From: Renibacterium salmoninarum ATCC 33209
GTDB taxonomy: Bacteria; Actinomycetota; Actinomycetes; Actinomycetales; Micrococcaceae
Reading direction: 5' to 3'
Length of the DNA stretch: 64,000 nucleotides
Assembly: GCF_000018885.1 (NCBI RefSeq)
Contig: NC_010168.1
Span: 310,001 to 374,000 of the forward strand
Shown here: in pieces, positions 9,437 to 17,561 of the stretch
Position numbering within the stretch: position 1 is the stretch's first letter
How the letters are laid out: each line of letters starts with the position of its first letter
The notes under the pieces: generated by a model
The model's database searches: none
Told to the model about the DNA's origin: nothing
The model's input: the letters and a program-made list of their open reading frames with translations, nothing else
Made by a program: the position numbers and the translations under genes

Positions 9437-9700
9437 ATGCAGCTCAAAAGCGCCAACACCCTGCGCGCGCTGATGGGTCAAGAGGATATTTCACTCGGAG
9501 CCCTCGCGTTGCGGGCTCGCTGCTCAAAAGGCTTCATATCGCATCTACTGGCGGGCCGGCGCTCGTCCTGCACTCCGGCTTTGGGCGTGCGCATTGCCAA
9601 CGCGCTCAATGTTCCGGTGCGGGTGCTTTTTGATATTACGCAAGATGTCCAAGTGCATCAGCGGATCCAGCCAGTGATCAAGTCCCGAAGCAAGCCGTGA
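9437..9700 (+). CDS. Small XRE-family HTH regulator
   Basis: An 87-residue protein consisting almost entirely of an XRE helix-turn-helix (residues ~4-66: ANTLRALMGQEDISLGALAL, recognition helix around CSKGFISHLLAGRR, then TPALGVRIANALNVPV), with a basic C-terminal tail. Its ATG lies behind GGTGAGG. It is divergent from the larger XRE gene. The size and architecture are those of Cro- or excisionase-like regulators, or of the short actinobacterial HTH proteins found with ImmA/IrrE genes. Confidence 0.78.
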   Translation: MQLKSANTLRALMGQEDISLGALALRARCSKGFISHLLAGRRSSCTPALGVRIANALNVPVRVLFDITQDVQVHQRIQPVIKSRSKP

Positions 9701-9712
9701 GAGTATGTCCTC

Positions 9713-10318
9713 ATGAGCGAAGTCCAGGGAGAGAACTCAACGGAAGCGGTCAGCGAAGGGGTGCTTTCGGCGCCCGAATCGGACGAGCCTGAAAATTCGA
9801 CGACGACGGCGGCCCGCCCGCGTACTGCGATCCAAGACTTAGTCGACGAGCCGGCCAAGGTAATGCGCATCAGGACAATGGTTCGAGAGCTCCTTGAAGA
9901 GGTAAAAAGCGCGCCGCTTGACGAAGCAGCGCGAAGTCGGCTTGCTGAGATCCACGAGCGTTCAATCAAAGAATTAGAAGATGGGCTTTCGCCGGACTTG
10001 GTTCAAGAGCTACATCGAATTAACTTGCCCTTCAAGGAAGATGTCACACCAAGTGATTCCGAACTTCGGATTTCCCAGGCCCAACTTGTGGGCTGGATCG
10101 AAGGGTTGTTTCACGGCATTCAGACTGCATTGGCCGCACAACAGATGGCTAATCAGCAAACTGCAGCGCAGCTTCAATTGCGGCAACTTCCACCCGGAAC
10201 TGTCATCGCGCCAGGCGTGATCATCGGCGAAAATGGTGAGCCTCAGCGAGCTCCAGTAACGCAGCGCCCTGCCGGACAGCCTAACGACAACGTGCCCTCG
10301 CCAGGGCAGTACCTGTAG
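9713..10318 (+). CDS. bpa: Bacterial proteasome activator Bpa/PafE
   Basis: A 201-residue protein matching the Bpa/PafE family (formerly DUF2587). An acidic disordered N-terminus (~35 residues) is followed by AIQDLVDEPAKVMRIRTMVR and the helical core that forms the dodecameric ring (LPPGTVIAPGVIIGENGEP near the end). The extreme C-terminus is GQYL, the motif that docks into 20S proteasome alpha-ring pockets and opens the gate without ATP. In Mycobacterium it promotes degradation of unfolded proteins such as the heat-shock repressor HspR. It implies that a 20S proteasome is encoded elsewhere in this genome. Bpa is followed by a small conserved gene 10 bases downstream. Confidence 0.92.
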   Translation: MSEVQGENSTEAVSEGVLSAPESDEPENSTTTAARPRTAIQDLVDEPAKVMRIRTMVRELLEEVKSAPLDEAARSRLAEIHERSIKELEDGLSPDLVQELHRINLPFKEDVTPSDSELRISQAQLVGWIEGLFHGIQTALAAQQMANQQTAAQLQLRQLPPGTVIAPGVIIGENGEPQRAPVTQRPAGQPNDNVPSPGQYL

Positions 10319-10328
10319 CGAATTCCCG

Positions 10329-10769
10329 GTGGCCCTCTTTGAACGCTTCCGAACGGCAAAGCGCGACGACGCCGAACTCGGCCAAGGCGTTTGGCGCCGA
10401 GCACACGATAGATTCCGTCGCGGCCTAGACCGGTTTCATCAGATGCTCGAAGGAGTTCAAGACGAGCAGCTTCATGAAGAGTTGGCTCCGATTGCCAATG
10501 AGTTGGCAGACCTGTTGCCGCGAGTCCGTTCGCTGTGCCGGCGTGCACATACCGCCTCGCCGAGTGACGGGCTAAACATTCCAGCCGGCAGTTTTGCTGC
10601 TATTCATCGAGAGCTAACCCGAGCTGGAAATGCGTTGGCAACCGCAGCCGAGGCAGTGGCGATGGTTCGGCTAGAAGAATTAGCGCCGGATGCCGTTGTG
10701 CGTCGTGCTGCACAAGTAGTTGAGCACGTGATTGCGGCCGAGGCTCTGATGCCCACCGACAATTCATGA
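10329..10769 (+). CDS. Conserved actinobacterial hypothetical protein downstream of bpa
   Basis: A 146-residue soluble, mainly alpha-helical protein, rich in Arg, Ala and Glu, without signal peptide or TM segments. It starts at GTG 10329, 10 bases after the bpa stop, so the two are probably co-transcribed. I recognise no catalytic motif. Its heptad-like helices (FRRGLDRFHQMLEGVQDEQL; LELAPDAVVRRAAQVVEHVI-like) suggest a helical bundle. No function is assigned. Confidence 0.65.
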   Translation: MALFERFRTAKRDDAELGQGVWRRAHDRFRRGLDRFHQMLEGVQDEQLHEELAPIANELADLLPRVRSLCRRAHTASPSDGLNIPAGSFAAIHRELTRAGNALATAAEAVAMVRLEELAPDAVVRRAAQVVEHVIAAEALMPTDNS

Positions 10770-10788
10770 AGGCGGGCATCAGCAGCTG

Positions 10789-12405
10789 TTATTTAGCGGA
10801 AAAAGCTACCTGGTCCAGCCCCCAGTACCAATTGTTGCTGCCGGTATAGCGAAAGCGAATCTGCGCTGTTGTCGCGTTGGCTGGCACCTTGGCTGTGAAG
10901 CTCAACTTGCCGTTTGAATTCTTATTCAAGGTGGCAAGCGTGACCGGGGCTGCGCCGTCGAACGAGATCAGCACCTCGCCTTTCTGGCTTCCGTCTTGCT
11001 GGTAGTAGCTTTGGAAGCTGATCGTTGCCTCATTCGTCCCCACAACGTTGTACTGCGGAGTTATCAGCGTGGAGTCAAAGGGGCCGGAGTCGTGAGTCTT
11101 GTTATCCCACTCGTCGGAATCTGCGACCGCAATGACATCCCGACCGCGCATAAAGTTTTCCCGGCCTTGACCGCGTTCTGCTGCAGACCAGAATTCCTGC
11201 GTGGTGAAGGCCCAACCTTGCCATTCCGTCGTACCGCCCTTGGGTATCTTAGAATTGTCGATTGACCAACCAGCCGGGGGAGTGTGCATGAATCCCAGTC
11301 CGGTAATCTCTTCATCCACAGAAGGCTTCAACGCGGACCGGAGCGCATCGAAGTCATCAGGTATTACCGAGCCAAGCGGAATCCCATCAAGACCCCAAGC
11401 CGGATCGACTTTTACGCCAGCAATCGTGAGCGCTGTCACAGCAGGATCAACAAATTTGAGATTGTTTGCAGTAGATCCGGCTTTGATTCCCGGTCCCTGT
11501 GCGATCACAAACGTAGAACGCTCCGGTACTGAGTTCCCACTGTGCCCGCCGCTCGGTTTGTGGCCGTGGTCGGTAGTAATCATGATGGTCCAGTTTTCTT
11601 GTGCACGGGTGGGCCGAGCTGCGACCGCATCAAGCAATTGACCAACATAGGCGTCGACGTTCAAGATGGACTGGCTGTACTGAGCGCTATCGGCGCCATG
11701 CTCATGGCCAGCCCCGTCTACCTGGGCGAAATAGACGAAGGACGCGTCCGGATTCTGGTTCTTTAGGTAGGCGGCGGACCCATAGGCCAGTTCTTTGTCA
11801 TTAACTTCGTCGCTGGCGTTGTGATCCTGAGGATTCAGCTTCACATCGATTTTGTCCGAAATTATCGGACCGTTTTCTCCTCAAGTGAGGATCGGCGTCC
11901 AGTCGGCAGCGGCAAAAGTAGAGATCGTCGGATCGACCTGTTTCATCCGAGTGAGGTAATCCGGGTACTGCGTGTAGTTCTTACCGGAAAAACTGTTGTC
12001 CTGCACGCCGTGCTTATCAGGCCAAACGCCGGTCAAGATACTCGACCAACCGGGGCCGGAGGAGGTTTCACCCAGCCTATCAACGCCGGAGGAGGTGGGC
12101 TGCGAGTAGAGCAAGCTTTCCCCCGTTACGCCATTTGCCATTAGCGTGCTGATATTTGGCGCCTTTGCCGAGATTGCTTTGCTGAGCAGTGTGCCGTCCA
12201 GGCCGATGAGCAAGCTTTTGTTCAGTCGCGAACCGTTGGGCCCGGTTAGCGCATTGAGAGAGGCCGACGTCGTCTGCTCACTTGCTGCTTCGGTCATCGG
12301 TGCCGCCTGAGAAATACTGGGAAGCGAAATTGTTGTCAATACAGATATTACTATCGCGGTTCCTAGAGCCCAAGGTCTTTTTGAGTGGGTTTCAATGATG
12401 AACAT
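10789..12405 (-). pseudogene. Secreted alkaline-phosphatase-superfamily phosphodiesterase with one in-frame stop
   Basis: Starting at ATG 12405 (ribosome site GGAGATGAG) there is a signal peptide (LPSISQAAP), then LLIGLDGTLL (metal-binding Asp) and GPGWSSILTGVWPDKHG, the nucleophile region of type I phosphodiesterase / nucleotide pyrophosphatases. At 11881-11883 a TGA interrupts the frame after WTPILT. Reading continues in the same frame with GENGPIISDKIDV, then TTDHGHKPSGGHSG (metal ligands Asp-His) and a C-terminal jelly-roll-like domain ending NWYWGLDQVAFSAK. A single substitution explains the break. The truncated product (174 residues) lacks half of the metal site. Confidence 0.87.
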
Positions 12406-12689
12406 TTTCTCTCATCTCCTTAATTTATGCCTAAATGTGCCTGATAACAGTCTGACCTTCTCGGAATCATGACCTGGTTTCAAGGGCTCTCAAGAGGTTT
12501 TCGCGAGCTGTTCATCTTTACGTCGCAATTTGTTGTATATACAGATTCAATAACCCTGATCTGAGTTATCCCAGCTGGATACTTTATCCCGCTGAATCGT
12601 CTGACTGAGAGGGACAAAGCGGGCTATCCCACACATAGATCTAGTTCAGCGGGATGGGACTGCGAGCAGCCTGCAAGCTTGTTAAAGCA
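12406..12689. other. Intergenic region upstream of the phosphatase, with an inverted repeat
   Basis: No convincing ORF. It contains the phosphatase promoter region on the reverse strand and an 11-bp inverted repeat, ATCCCGCTGAA at 12586-12596 and its complement at 12645-12655, around a 48-base interval that itself contains GGGAC and ATCCC elements. Similar CCCRCTGA words occur upstream of ispD near 30.2 kb. No terminator T-run is attached, so a regulatory or small repeat role is possible but unproven. Confidence 0.4.
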
Positions 12690-12730
12690 AAGATGCTCCT
12701 AGCCAGCATTTTGCGGGCTAGGAGCATCTT
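12690..12730 (-). terminator. Rho-independent terminator of tRNA-Thr
   Basis: A 15-bp stem (AAGATGCTCCTAGCC with its complement) around an 11-base loop lies 8 bases past the 3' end of the reverse-strand tRNA gene. It is followed on that strand by a T-rich stretch. The position and strength fit a tRNA terminator. Confidence 0.8.
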
Positions 12731-12738
12731 TGAGTGGA

Positions 12739-12810
12739 GCTTCCTATCAGAATCGAACTGATGACCTTTTCATTACGAGTGAAACGCTCTGCCGACTGAG
12801 CTAAGGAAGC
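12739..12810 (-). tRNA. tRNA-Thr (anticodon CGT)
   Basis: A 72-nt cloverleaf on the reverse strand: acceptor GCTTCCT pairing with AGGAAGC, D arm TAGCTCAGTCGGCAGAGC, anticodon stem TTTCA/TGAAA enclosing CTCGTAA (anticodon CGT, reading ACG), and T arm around GGTTCGATTC-type sequence (ATCAG TTCGATT CTGAT). No CCA is encoded. It is a single gene with its own terminator. Confidence 0.93.
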
Positions 12811-12996
12811 ATGTGTGTTTTGGCTTTAGCCTCAACAACACAAATAACAACTCTAAATGAGTGACCAGCCAGCGTCAAAACGTTTCTCGGCTGTTCATCC
12901 AGCTTTCGCTCAGCATTCAGCGCGCGGTTCTGGATTCCCGGCATGCTGAAGGGAGCAACACAGTGGTTGGTTGGATGCCACATAGCCTCTGACCCG

Positions 12997-13244
12997 ATGA
13001 AGGAGTCGCCAAACGTGACGCTCGAAAGTGTGAAGTCTTTGCAGCCAAGTCCAGTGCGAGAGCTTAAGCTTGCGATCTTGGATATGGCCGGTACTACCGT
13101 CGCCGACGACGGACTAGTTGAGTAGGCATTTAGTCGCGCGGTGGCCTCGGAGGGAATCGACCCCGGTGGTGACCGATTCAACAGCATGCTTGGGTACGTG
13201 CGTGACACGATGGGGATTTCGAAGATCACCGTTTTCATGCATCT
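12997..13244 (+). pseudogene. Phosphonatase-like HAD hydrolase, 5' remnant cut by IS994
   Basis: An N-terminal fragment of a HAD-superfamily phosphonatase-like hydrolase. ELKLAILDMAGTTVADDGLV carries the DxxGT nucleophile motif; in the same frame it continues with AFSRAVASEGIDPGG and MLGYVRDTMGISKITVF. It is hit twice: a TAG at 13123-13125 stands where the family has Gln (one C-to-T change from CAG), and the frame is cut at 13244 by the IS994 end. The 3' part is absent beyond the element, where phnD sequence follows instead. An ATG at 12943 is an alternative start. Its position before phnDCE suggests a lost role in phosphonate breakdown. Confidence 0.8.
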
Positions 13245-13274
13245 TGAATCGCTCCGGTGTGTCCGGAGGGTTTC

Positions 13275-14166
13275 TCAGACGATGAGCCTGTCGGCGGCTG
13301 CCGTGCTCTGGTAGTGATATGTAGTAGTGGTTTTCTAGCTCTACTGGTGGGATGTCTCCGCAGTACTGGTAGAGCCTTCGGTGGTTGTACCAATCGGCCC
13401 ATTCAGCGGTGCCGATTTCGACTTCTTCTAGAGTCCGCCAGGGCTTGCCGGGTTTGATCAGCTCGGTCTTATAAAGCCCGTTGATGGTTTCCGCCAAGGC
13501 GTTGTCGTAACTATCACCCACAGAACCGATCGAGGGGCGGATACCGGCCTGGGCCAGGCGTTAGGTGAAGGCCAAGGAGGCGTATTGAGCCCCGGCATCG
13601 TGATGATGAATCACCCCGGAAATCTCAGCCCCGGCCCGTTCACGACTCCAGATTGCCTGATTAACTGCGTTGAGCACTAGCACGGTGTTCATAGAAGCAC
13701 TCGCTGACCAGCCCAGGATCCTCCGAGAGTAAGCATCGATCACGAAGGCAACATAGACCCACCCGGACCAGGTCGAAACATAGGTGAAATCATCTACCCA
13801 TAGCCGATCCGGTGCCGTTGGTGTGAAATCACGGCGGACCAAGTCCTTCGCTCGGGCCGCCTTCGAGTCTTTGATCGTGGTGCGTTTGACCTTGCCACGG
13901 ACCGCACCCTGTATGCCAAGTAACCCCATGAGCCGTTCTACCGTGCACCTGGCCACCGGCACACCTTCACGGTTCATCGCCAACCAGACTTTCCTGGTGC
14001 CGTGCACCCCGTAATTAGCGGCATACACCTTCTGGATCACGGGCTTGAGCACCTCATCACGTTGTTCTCGGTGAGATCGTGTTTTATCCACCCATTCGTA
14101 GTACGTGGACGGGGTGGTCTTCACCCCGTCCCAGTAAGCACCTGGCAGATCGACTCGACACCCCAC
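13275..14166 (-). pseudogene. IS994 OrfB transposase, copy 1, inactivated
   Basis: A DDE (rve) integrase-type transposase. Asp is present in LWVDDFTYVS and a second Asp in HHHDAGAQYASLAFT, after which a TAA (GAA in the intact copy) stops translation at residue 201, before the catalytic Glu of DNALAETINGL. A further single-base insertion shifts the last ~15 residues after ENHYY. Both lesions rule out a functional product from this copy. Confidence 0.88.
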
Positions 14167-14175
14167 CGCAATCCA

Positions 14176-14526
14176 TTATTCTCGCGGTGACCGGCATGGT
14201 CCTTGATGTATTTCACGATCAGTGTTGTGGCGGTCGAGTTCGACCGCGAAAAAAGCTGAAGCACTCCGAAGGATCGCGTTCGCCCGTTTCAGCTCAGCGT
14301 TCTCACGCCGTAACCGTTTCAGCTCGGCCGATTCCGTGCTCGTTGTTCCAGTTCTAGTACCAACATCGATCTCGGCTTGCCGGACCCATTTACGCACCGT
14401 TTCCGGCACACCCACACCCAAAAGCTGGGCAACTTTTTGCATCGCCGCCCACTCCGAAGACGCACCCTCCATCTCCGCACGATCCTTCAACTCCTGCGGA
14501 TACCGTGTCGTAGTTTTCCCTGCCAT
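14176..14526 (-). CDS. IS994 OrfA (HTH_Tnp_1), copy 1, 5-residue deletion
   Basis: A 116-residue OrfA with the helix-turn-helix of IS3-family OrfA proteins (WAAMQKVAQLLGVGVPETVR) and a leucine-zipper-like tail (SAELKRLRRENAELKRANAI). Compared with the 121-residue OrfA at 60991 it lacks five residues after ELKD (in-frame 15-bp deletion), within the first helix of the DNA-binding domain. The same deletion is in the 37.2-kb copy. Confidence 0.85.
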   Translation of the reverse strand: MAGKTTTRYPQELKDRAEMEGASSEWAAMQKVAQLLGVGVPETVRKWVRQAEIDVGTRTGTTSTESAELKRLRRENAELKRANAILRSASAFFAVELDRHNTDREIHQGPCRSPRE

Positions 14527-14576
14527 GTCCTGATCCTCTCAAACAAGAAAGTCTCCGGACACACCGGGGCGATTCA

Positions 14577-14853
14577 CTTCAAAGCGGACGACCTGAAGAT
14601 CGTGGACAAGTCTTTGGTTCCTGGACCGCCATTTGCTATCGCTGGTGCGTTGCCCGCAGACCTAAAGAAGACCTTGACGGACAAGATCTCCAAGGTCACG
14701 GTCAAAGACATTACCGATGCTGGAATCGCCTCCAAATCCGCCTTCGATAAGTTCTTCGGCGACGGAAACGCTCCGGTAGACGATGCCTACTACAACGACT
14801 TGCGCGACTTCTGCCGCAAGCTCCCCGAAGTAAAGACCTGCGCGGGAATCTAA
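14577..14853 (+). pseudogene. phnD: Phosphonate ABC transporter binding protein PhnD, 3' remnant
   Basis: About 91 C-terminal residues of a PhnD-type periplasmic binding protein (KIVDKSLVPGPPFAIAGALP, then AYYNDLRDFCRKLPEVKTC) continue directly from the IS994 end at 14576. The signal peptide and the first domain are missing. The fragment ends 68 bases before phnC in normal operon order phnD-phnC-phnE, so the identity is supported by context. No ribosome site or start can produce a functional protein. Confidence 0.82.
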
Positions 14854-14921
14854 TTCTTCCGCCAAGAGCGGGGTGGCCGAGTTTCGGCTACCCCGCTCAC
14901 CAGCATTAACCAGGAGTTTCT

Positions 14922-15797
14922 ATGGCGAATTCGCCAGCAAACATTCATGACGAGGCGATTTCCGTCGCCCAGCTGAGCAAATCCTTTGGTGAGCTCCAAG
15001 CTTTGCACGATGTAAATCTGTCTATACCGGCAGGTCAAATTGTTGTTTTGCTAGGACTCTCTGGCTCGGGTAAATCGACGCTGCTTCGGCATTTGAATCA
15101 ACTTGAGTTGCCCAGCAACGGCGAGGTTCGAGTGCTTGGTGAACGCGTTGATCAACTGCGCGGCAAGTCGCTGCGCCAGCTGCGTTCAAGGGTTGGGGTG
15201 ATTTTTCAGCAGTTTGAATTGGTGCCATCGCTGAGCGTGATGGAAAACGTGCTGACCGGTGCTTTGGCGCGAATGGCCGGACCGCGACTTGGACTGATCA
15301 GCTACCCCAAATCATTGCGAGCGAAAGCCCTTGATCATTTGGAACGCGTCGGCTTGGGTGCGAAGGCGTTCCAACGAGCTGACACCCTTTCTGGTGGACA
15401 GCAACAGCGTGTAGCGATTGCGCGCGCACTCATGCAGGATCCGGAGATCTTGCTTGCGGATGAGCCCGTGGTCTCGCTGGATCCGGAGTCCTCGCAACAG
15501 GTGATGAACCTCATCCGCGAAATTGGCATGGAGCGCAAGCTTACTGTGGTTTGCAGCCTGCACCAAGTCGAATTAGCGCTCTCTTGGGGAGACCGAATTA
15601 TTGGCCTGCGCGCTGGCTCGGTAGTACTAGACACGCCAACCGAGGGGCTCGGCAAAGAGCAGGTGATGGAGATTTACGGCCAGGTGGCCACCTCTACCGC
15701 GGAAATCAGAGCAGTTCAAGAAGAGCTAGCCGAGGCGGCTGAGCAGCTATCTGCTGGTGCGGCAGCCGCGGCTTCGCAGCGAAAGATCAACGACTGA
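14922..15797 (+). CDS. phnC: Phosphonate ABC transporter ATP-binding protein PhnC
   Basis: A complete 291-residue ABC ATPase: Walker A GLSGSGKST (residues ~44-52), Q-loop VIFQQFELVPSLS, PhnC-type insertion VLTGALARMAGPRLGL, signature LSGGQQQRVAIARAL, Walker B ILLADEPVVSLDP and switch His in CSLHQVELAL. It has an Ala/Glu-rich C-terminal tail. AGGAG lies 6 bases before the ATG. Normally it powers phosphonate/phosphite import with PhnD and PhnE; because phnD is destroyed, the system has probably lost its substrate receptor unless another binding protein serves. Confidence 0.9.
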   Translation: MANSPANIHDEAISVAQLSKSFGELQALHDVNLSIPAGQIVVLLGLSGSGKSTLLRHLNQLELPSNGEVRVLGERVDQLRGKSLRQLRSRVGVIFQQFELVPSLSVMENVLTGALARMAGPRLGLISYPKSLRAKALDHLERVGLGAKAFQRADTLSGGQQQRVAIARALMQDPEILLADEPVVSLDPESSQQVMNLIREIGMERKLTVVCSLHQVELALSWGDRIIGLRAGSVVLDTPTEGLGKEQVMEIYGQVATSTAEIRAVQEELAEAAEQLSAGAAAAASQRKIND

Positions 15798-15798
15798 G

Positions 15799-17541
15799 AT
15801 GGCTACTGGACTGAGTGCACCACCGAGTAACAGCAAAACAGTATTGCCGGCAGGAAGCGAACGCCGGTTATTGCCACGGCCTTCCGCTCGCTCGCTGGGT
15901 GTCGCAGCAGTGCTCTTGGCGCTGTTTCTAGGCGTCGTCGCGGTTTCCTCCCTTGGGCTTTCTGGGCCCCGGATCGTTTCCAGCCTGGACAAAATTGGCA
16001 AATTCTTAGCGCGCTCGGTGCCCATGGATTTCTCCGAGCCGCTCGTACTAGCTCAGCTAACGCTACAAACCTTGTCCGTGGTGATCTGCGGAACGCTTTT
16101 AGCCACCATTATTTCCATTCCAATCGCGTACTTTGCGGCCCGTAACACCAGCCCCCACCCGGCACTGCGCTGGCTTGCTCGCGGCATGACGGTCCTCGCT
16201 AGGTCCATCCCTGAGTTGGTCTTGCTCATTATCGTGATCACCTTGGTTGCTGGCGGGCCGGTCTGGCCGTCCATTGTGGCGATCGGCCTGCACTCAGTTG
16301 GCATGATCGGAAAGCTTTTCGCCGATGCCATAGAGCAGATCGACGAAGGTCCGAGGATCGCTATTAGAGCTGCTGGCGGCGGCAAATTGCAGGAATTTGT
16401 CTCCGGAGTATTGCTGCAAGTGTTGCCTTCTTGGGTGGCGACCGTGCTGCATCGCAATGACATCAACCTTCGCGCTTCAGCCATTTTGGGCATCGTCGGG
16501 ATGCCCGGTTTGGGATACGAACTCAAGGCATCAATAGATCGTTTGGACTACCAAAGGATGCTCGCCGCCGCGCTCATATTGTTTGCGCTGTGCGTGGTGA
16601 TGGAGATTATTGCGACAGTTTTGTGTTCGATGATCTTGGGACGCGCTTCGGCCGGAAAATCACTCGGGTCGCGGCTTTCTCGGAAGTTGGTCACGACGAC
16701 GGCGAACGGTGACGGCTCGTTGGCCACCATTGCTCTGCCTAGCCCGGCAAAGCGAAGGACTAGCGCGCCGTGGACGAGCCGTCGAATTCAGGTCAATCTG
16801 ATTGGCTGGCTGATCCTTGCCGTCTTGATTTGGGCGGTTTTGTACGCGAATATCAACTGGCCCGACGTGGTCAATGCGGTAGTGAACTTGCCGCAGCGTT
16901 TCTCGACTTTGTTTCCGTTGTCCTTTGGCGATACTCCTGCGCCGAAGATGATGAGCTTGCTTTGGGAGACGTTCTATATCGCGCTGGCCGGGACGTTGAT
17001 TGCGGTGCTGTTCTCTGTTCCCTTCGGTTCGTTTGCGGCTCGCAACATTGCCGCTAATGGTGCCGTACACAAAACTTTCCGGTTGGTACTGCTGGCCATC
17101 CGAGACATTCCAGAATTACTGCTGGCAATCATCTTGATCTTGGCCACCGGATTTGGCCCGATCGCGGGCGCTTTCGCCTTGGGCCTTGGCGGGATTGGGC
17201 TCTTAGGTAAACTCCTGGCCGATTCCTTCGAAGAAGTGGACTCCGGGCCGGAAACGGCGCTCAAAGCCACGGGTGCGCGTCGAGGGCAGATTTACGCTGC
17301 AGCGACGTTCCCGCAAGCTACGCCAGCATTTGTTGGGCACATTTTTTACATGCTTGATTCGAATGTTCGGGCCGCAACGGTACTTGGTGTGGTCGGAGGT
17401 GGCGGAGTCGGCTTTGTGATGTTTGAGGCGACTAGTCGCAGCCAGTACAACGTGGTTTTCACTATTGCGCTAATGATTCTGGCAATTGTGCTGGTTATTG
17501 AAGGCGTCTCAATGTGGGTTCGGAAAGCTTTGAAGTCCTAG
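15799..17541 (+). CDS. phnE: Phosphonate ABC permease PhnE, tandem fused (two permease domains)
   Basis: A 580-residue membrane protein, about twice the usual PhnE length (~270). Two homologous permease halves (residues ~60-300 and ~345-575) each carry six or so TM helices and an EAA-type coupling loop: AIRAAGGGKLQEFVSGVLLQ in the first and ALKATGARRGQIYAAATFPQ in the second. Each half ends with a matching LGIVGMPGLGYEL or LGVVGGGGVGFVM stretch. The ATG at 15799 lies 1 base after the phnC stop and is preferred to 15757. The gene is intact although phnD is not. Confidence 0.88.
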   Translation: MATGLSAPPSNSKTVLPAGSERRLLPRPSARSLGVAAVLLALFLGVVAVSSLGLSGPRIVSSLDKIGKFLARSVPMDFSEPLVLAQLTLQTLSVVICGTLLATIISIPIAYFAARNTSPHPALRWLARGMTVLARSIPELVLLIIVITLVAGGPVWPSIVAIGLHSVGMIGKLFADAIEQIDEGPRIAIRAAGGGKLQEFVSGVLLQVLPSWVATVLHRNDINLRASAILGIVGMPGLGYELKASIDRLDYQRMLAAALILFALCVVMEIIATVLCSMILGRASAGKSLGSRLSRKLVTTTANGDGSLATIALPSPAKRRTSAPWTSRRIQVNLIGWLILAVLIWAVLYANINWPDVVNAVVNLPQRFSTLFPLSFGDTPAPKMMSLLWETFYIALAGTLIAVLFSVPFGSFAARNIAANGAVHKTFRLVLLAIRDIPELLLAIILILATGFGPIAGAFALGLGGIGLLGKLLADSFEEVDSGPETALKATGARRGQIYAAATFPQATPAFVGHIFYMLDSNVRAATVLGVVGGGGVGFVMFEATSRSQYNVVFTIALMILAIVLVIEGVSMWVRKALKS

Positions 17542-17561
17542 TTGCTTGCTCAACTATTGAT

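Larger units (their letters stand above)
13245..14576 (-). mobile_element. IS994-like IS3-family element, copy 1 (defective)
   Basis: A 1332-bp element on the reverse strand with terminal inverted repeats beginning TGAATCGCYCCGGTGTGTCC, ends TG...CA. It has orfA and orfB as in IS3. It lacks 15 bp of orfA relative to the 60.9-kb copy, has GAA-to-TAA in orfB (13561 region), and carries one extra base near 13320. The flanks are a HAD hydrolase 5' end on the left and a phnD 3' end on the right, with no matching 3-4-bp target duplication (TCT versus CTT), so a deletion or recombination occurred here. Confidence 0.92.

Noticed and set aside
8190-9700. A prophage or ICE
   Set aside because: No integrase, relaxase, capsid, portal or att-like repeat is seen around the XRE/ImmA genes.
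11881-11883. Selenocysteine at the TGA in the phosphatase
   Set aside because: The position is not a metal or nucleophile residue of the family and no SECIS-like hairpin is evident; a nonsense mutation is simpler.
13114-13521. 135-codon reverse frame as a separate transposase gene
   Set aside because: It is the 3' part of IS994 orfB after the TAA, extended by copy 1's frameshift into flanking DNA.
14377-14853. 158-codon forward frame across the IS994 end
   Set aside because: Only the part after 14576 is meaningful (PhnD C-terminus); the upstream part is antisense to orfA.
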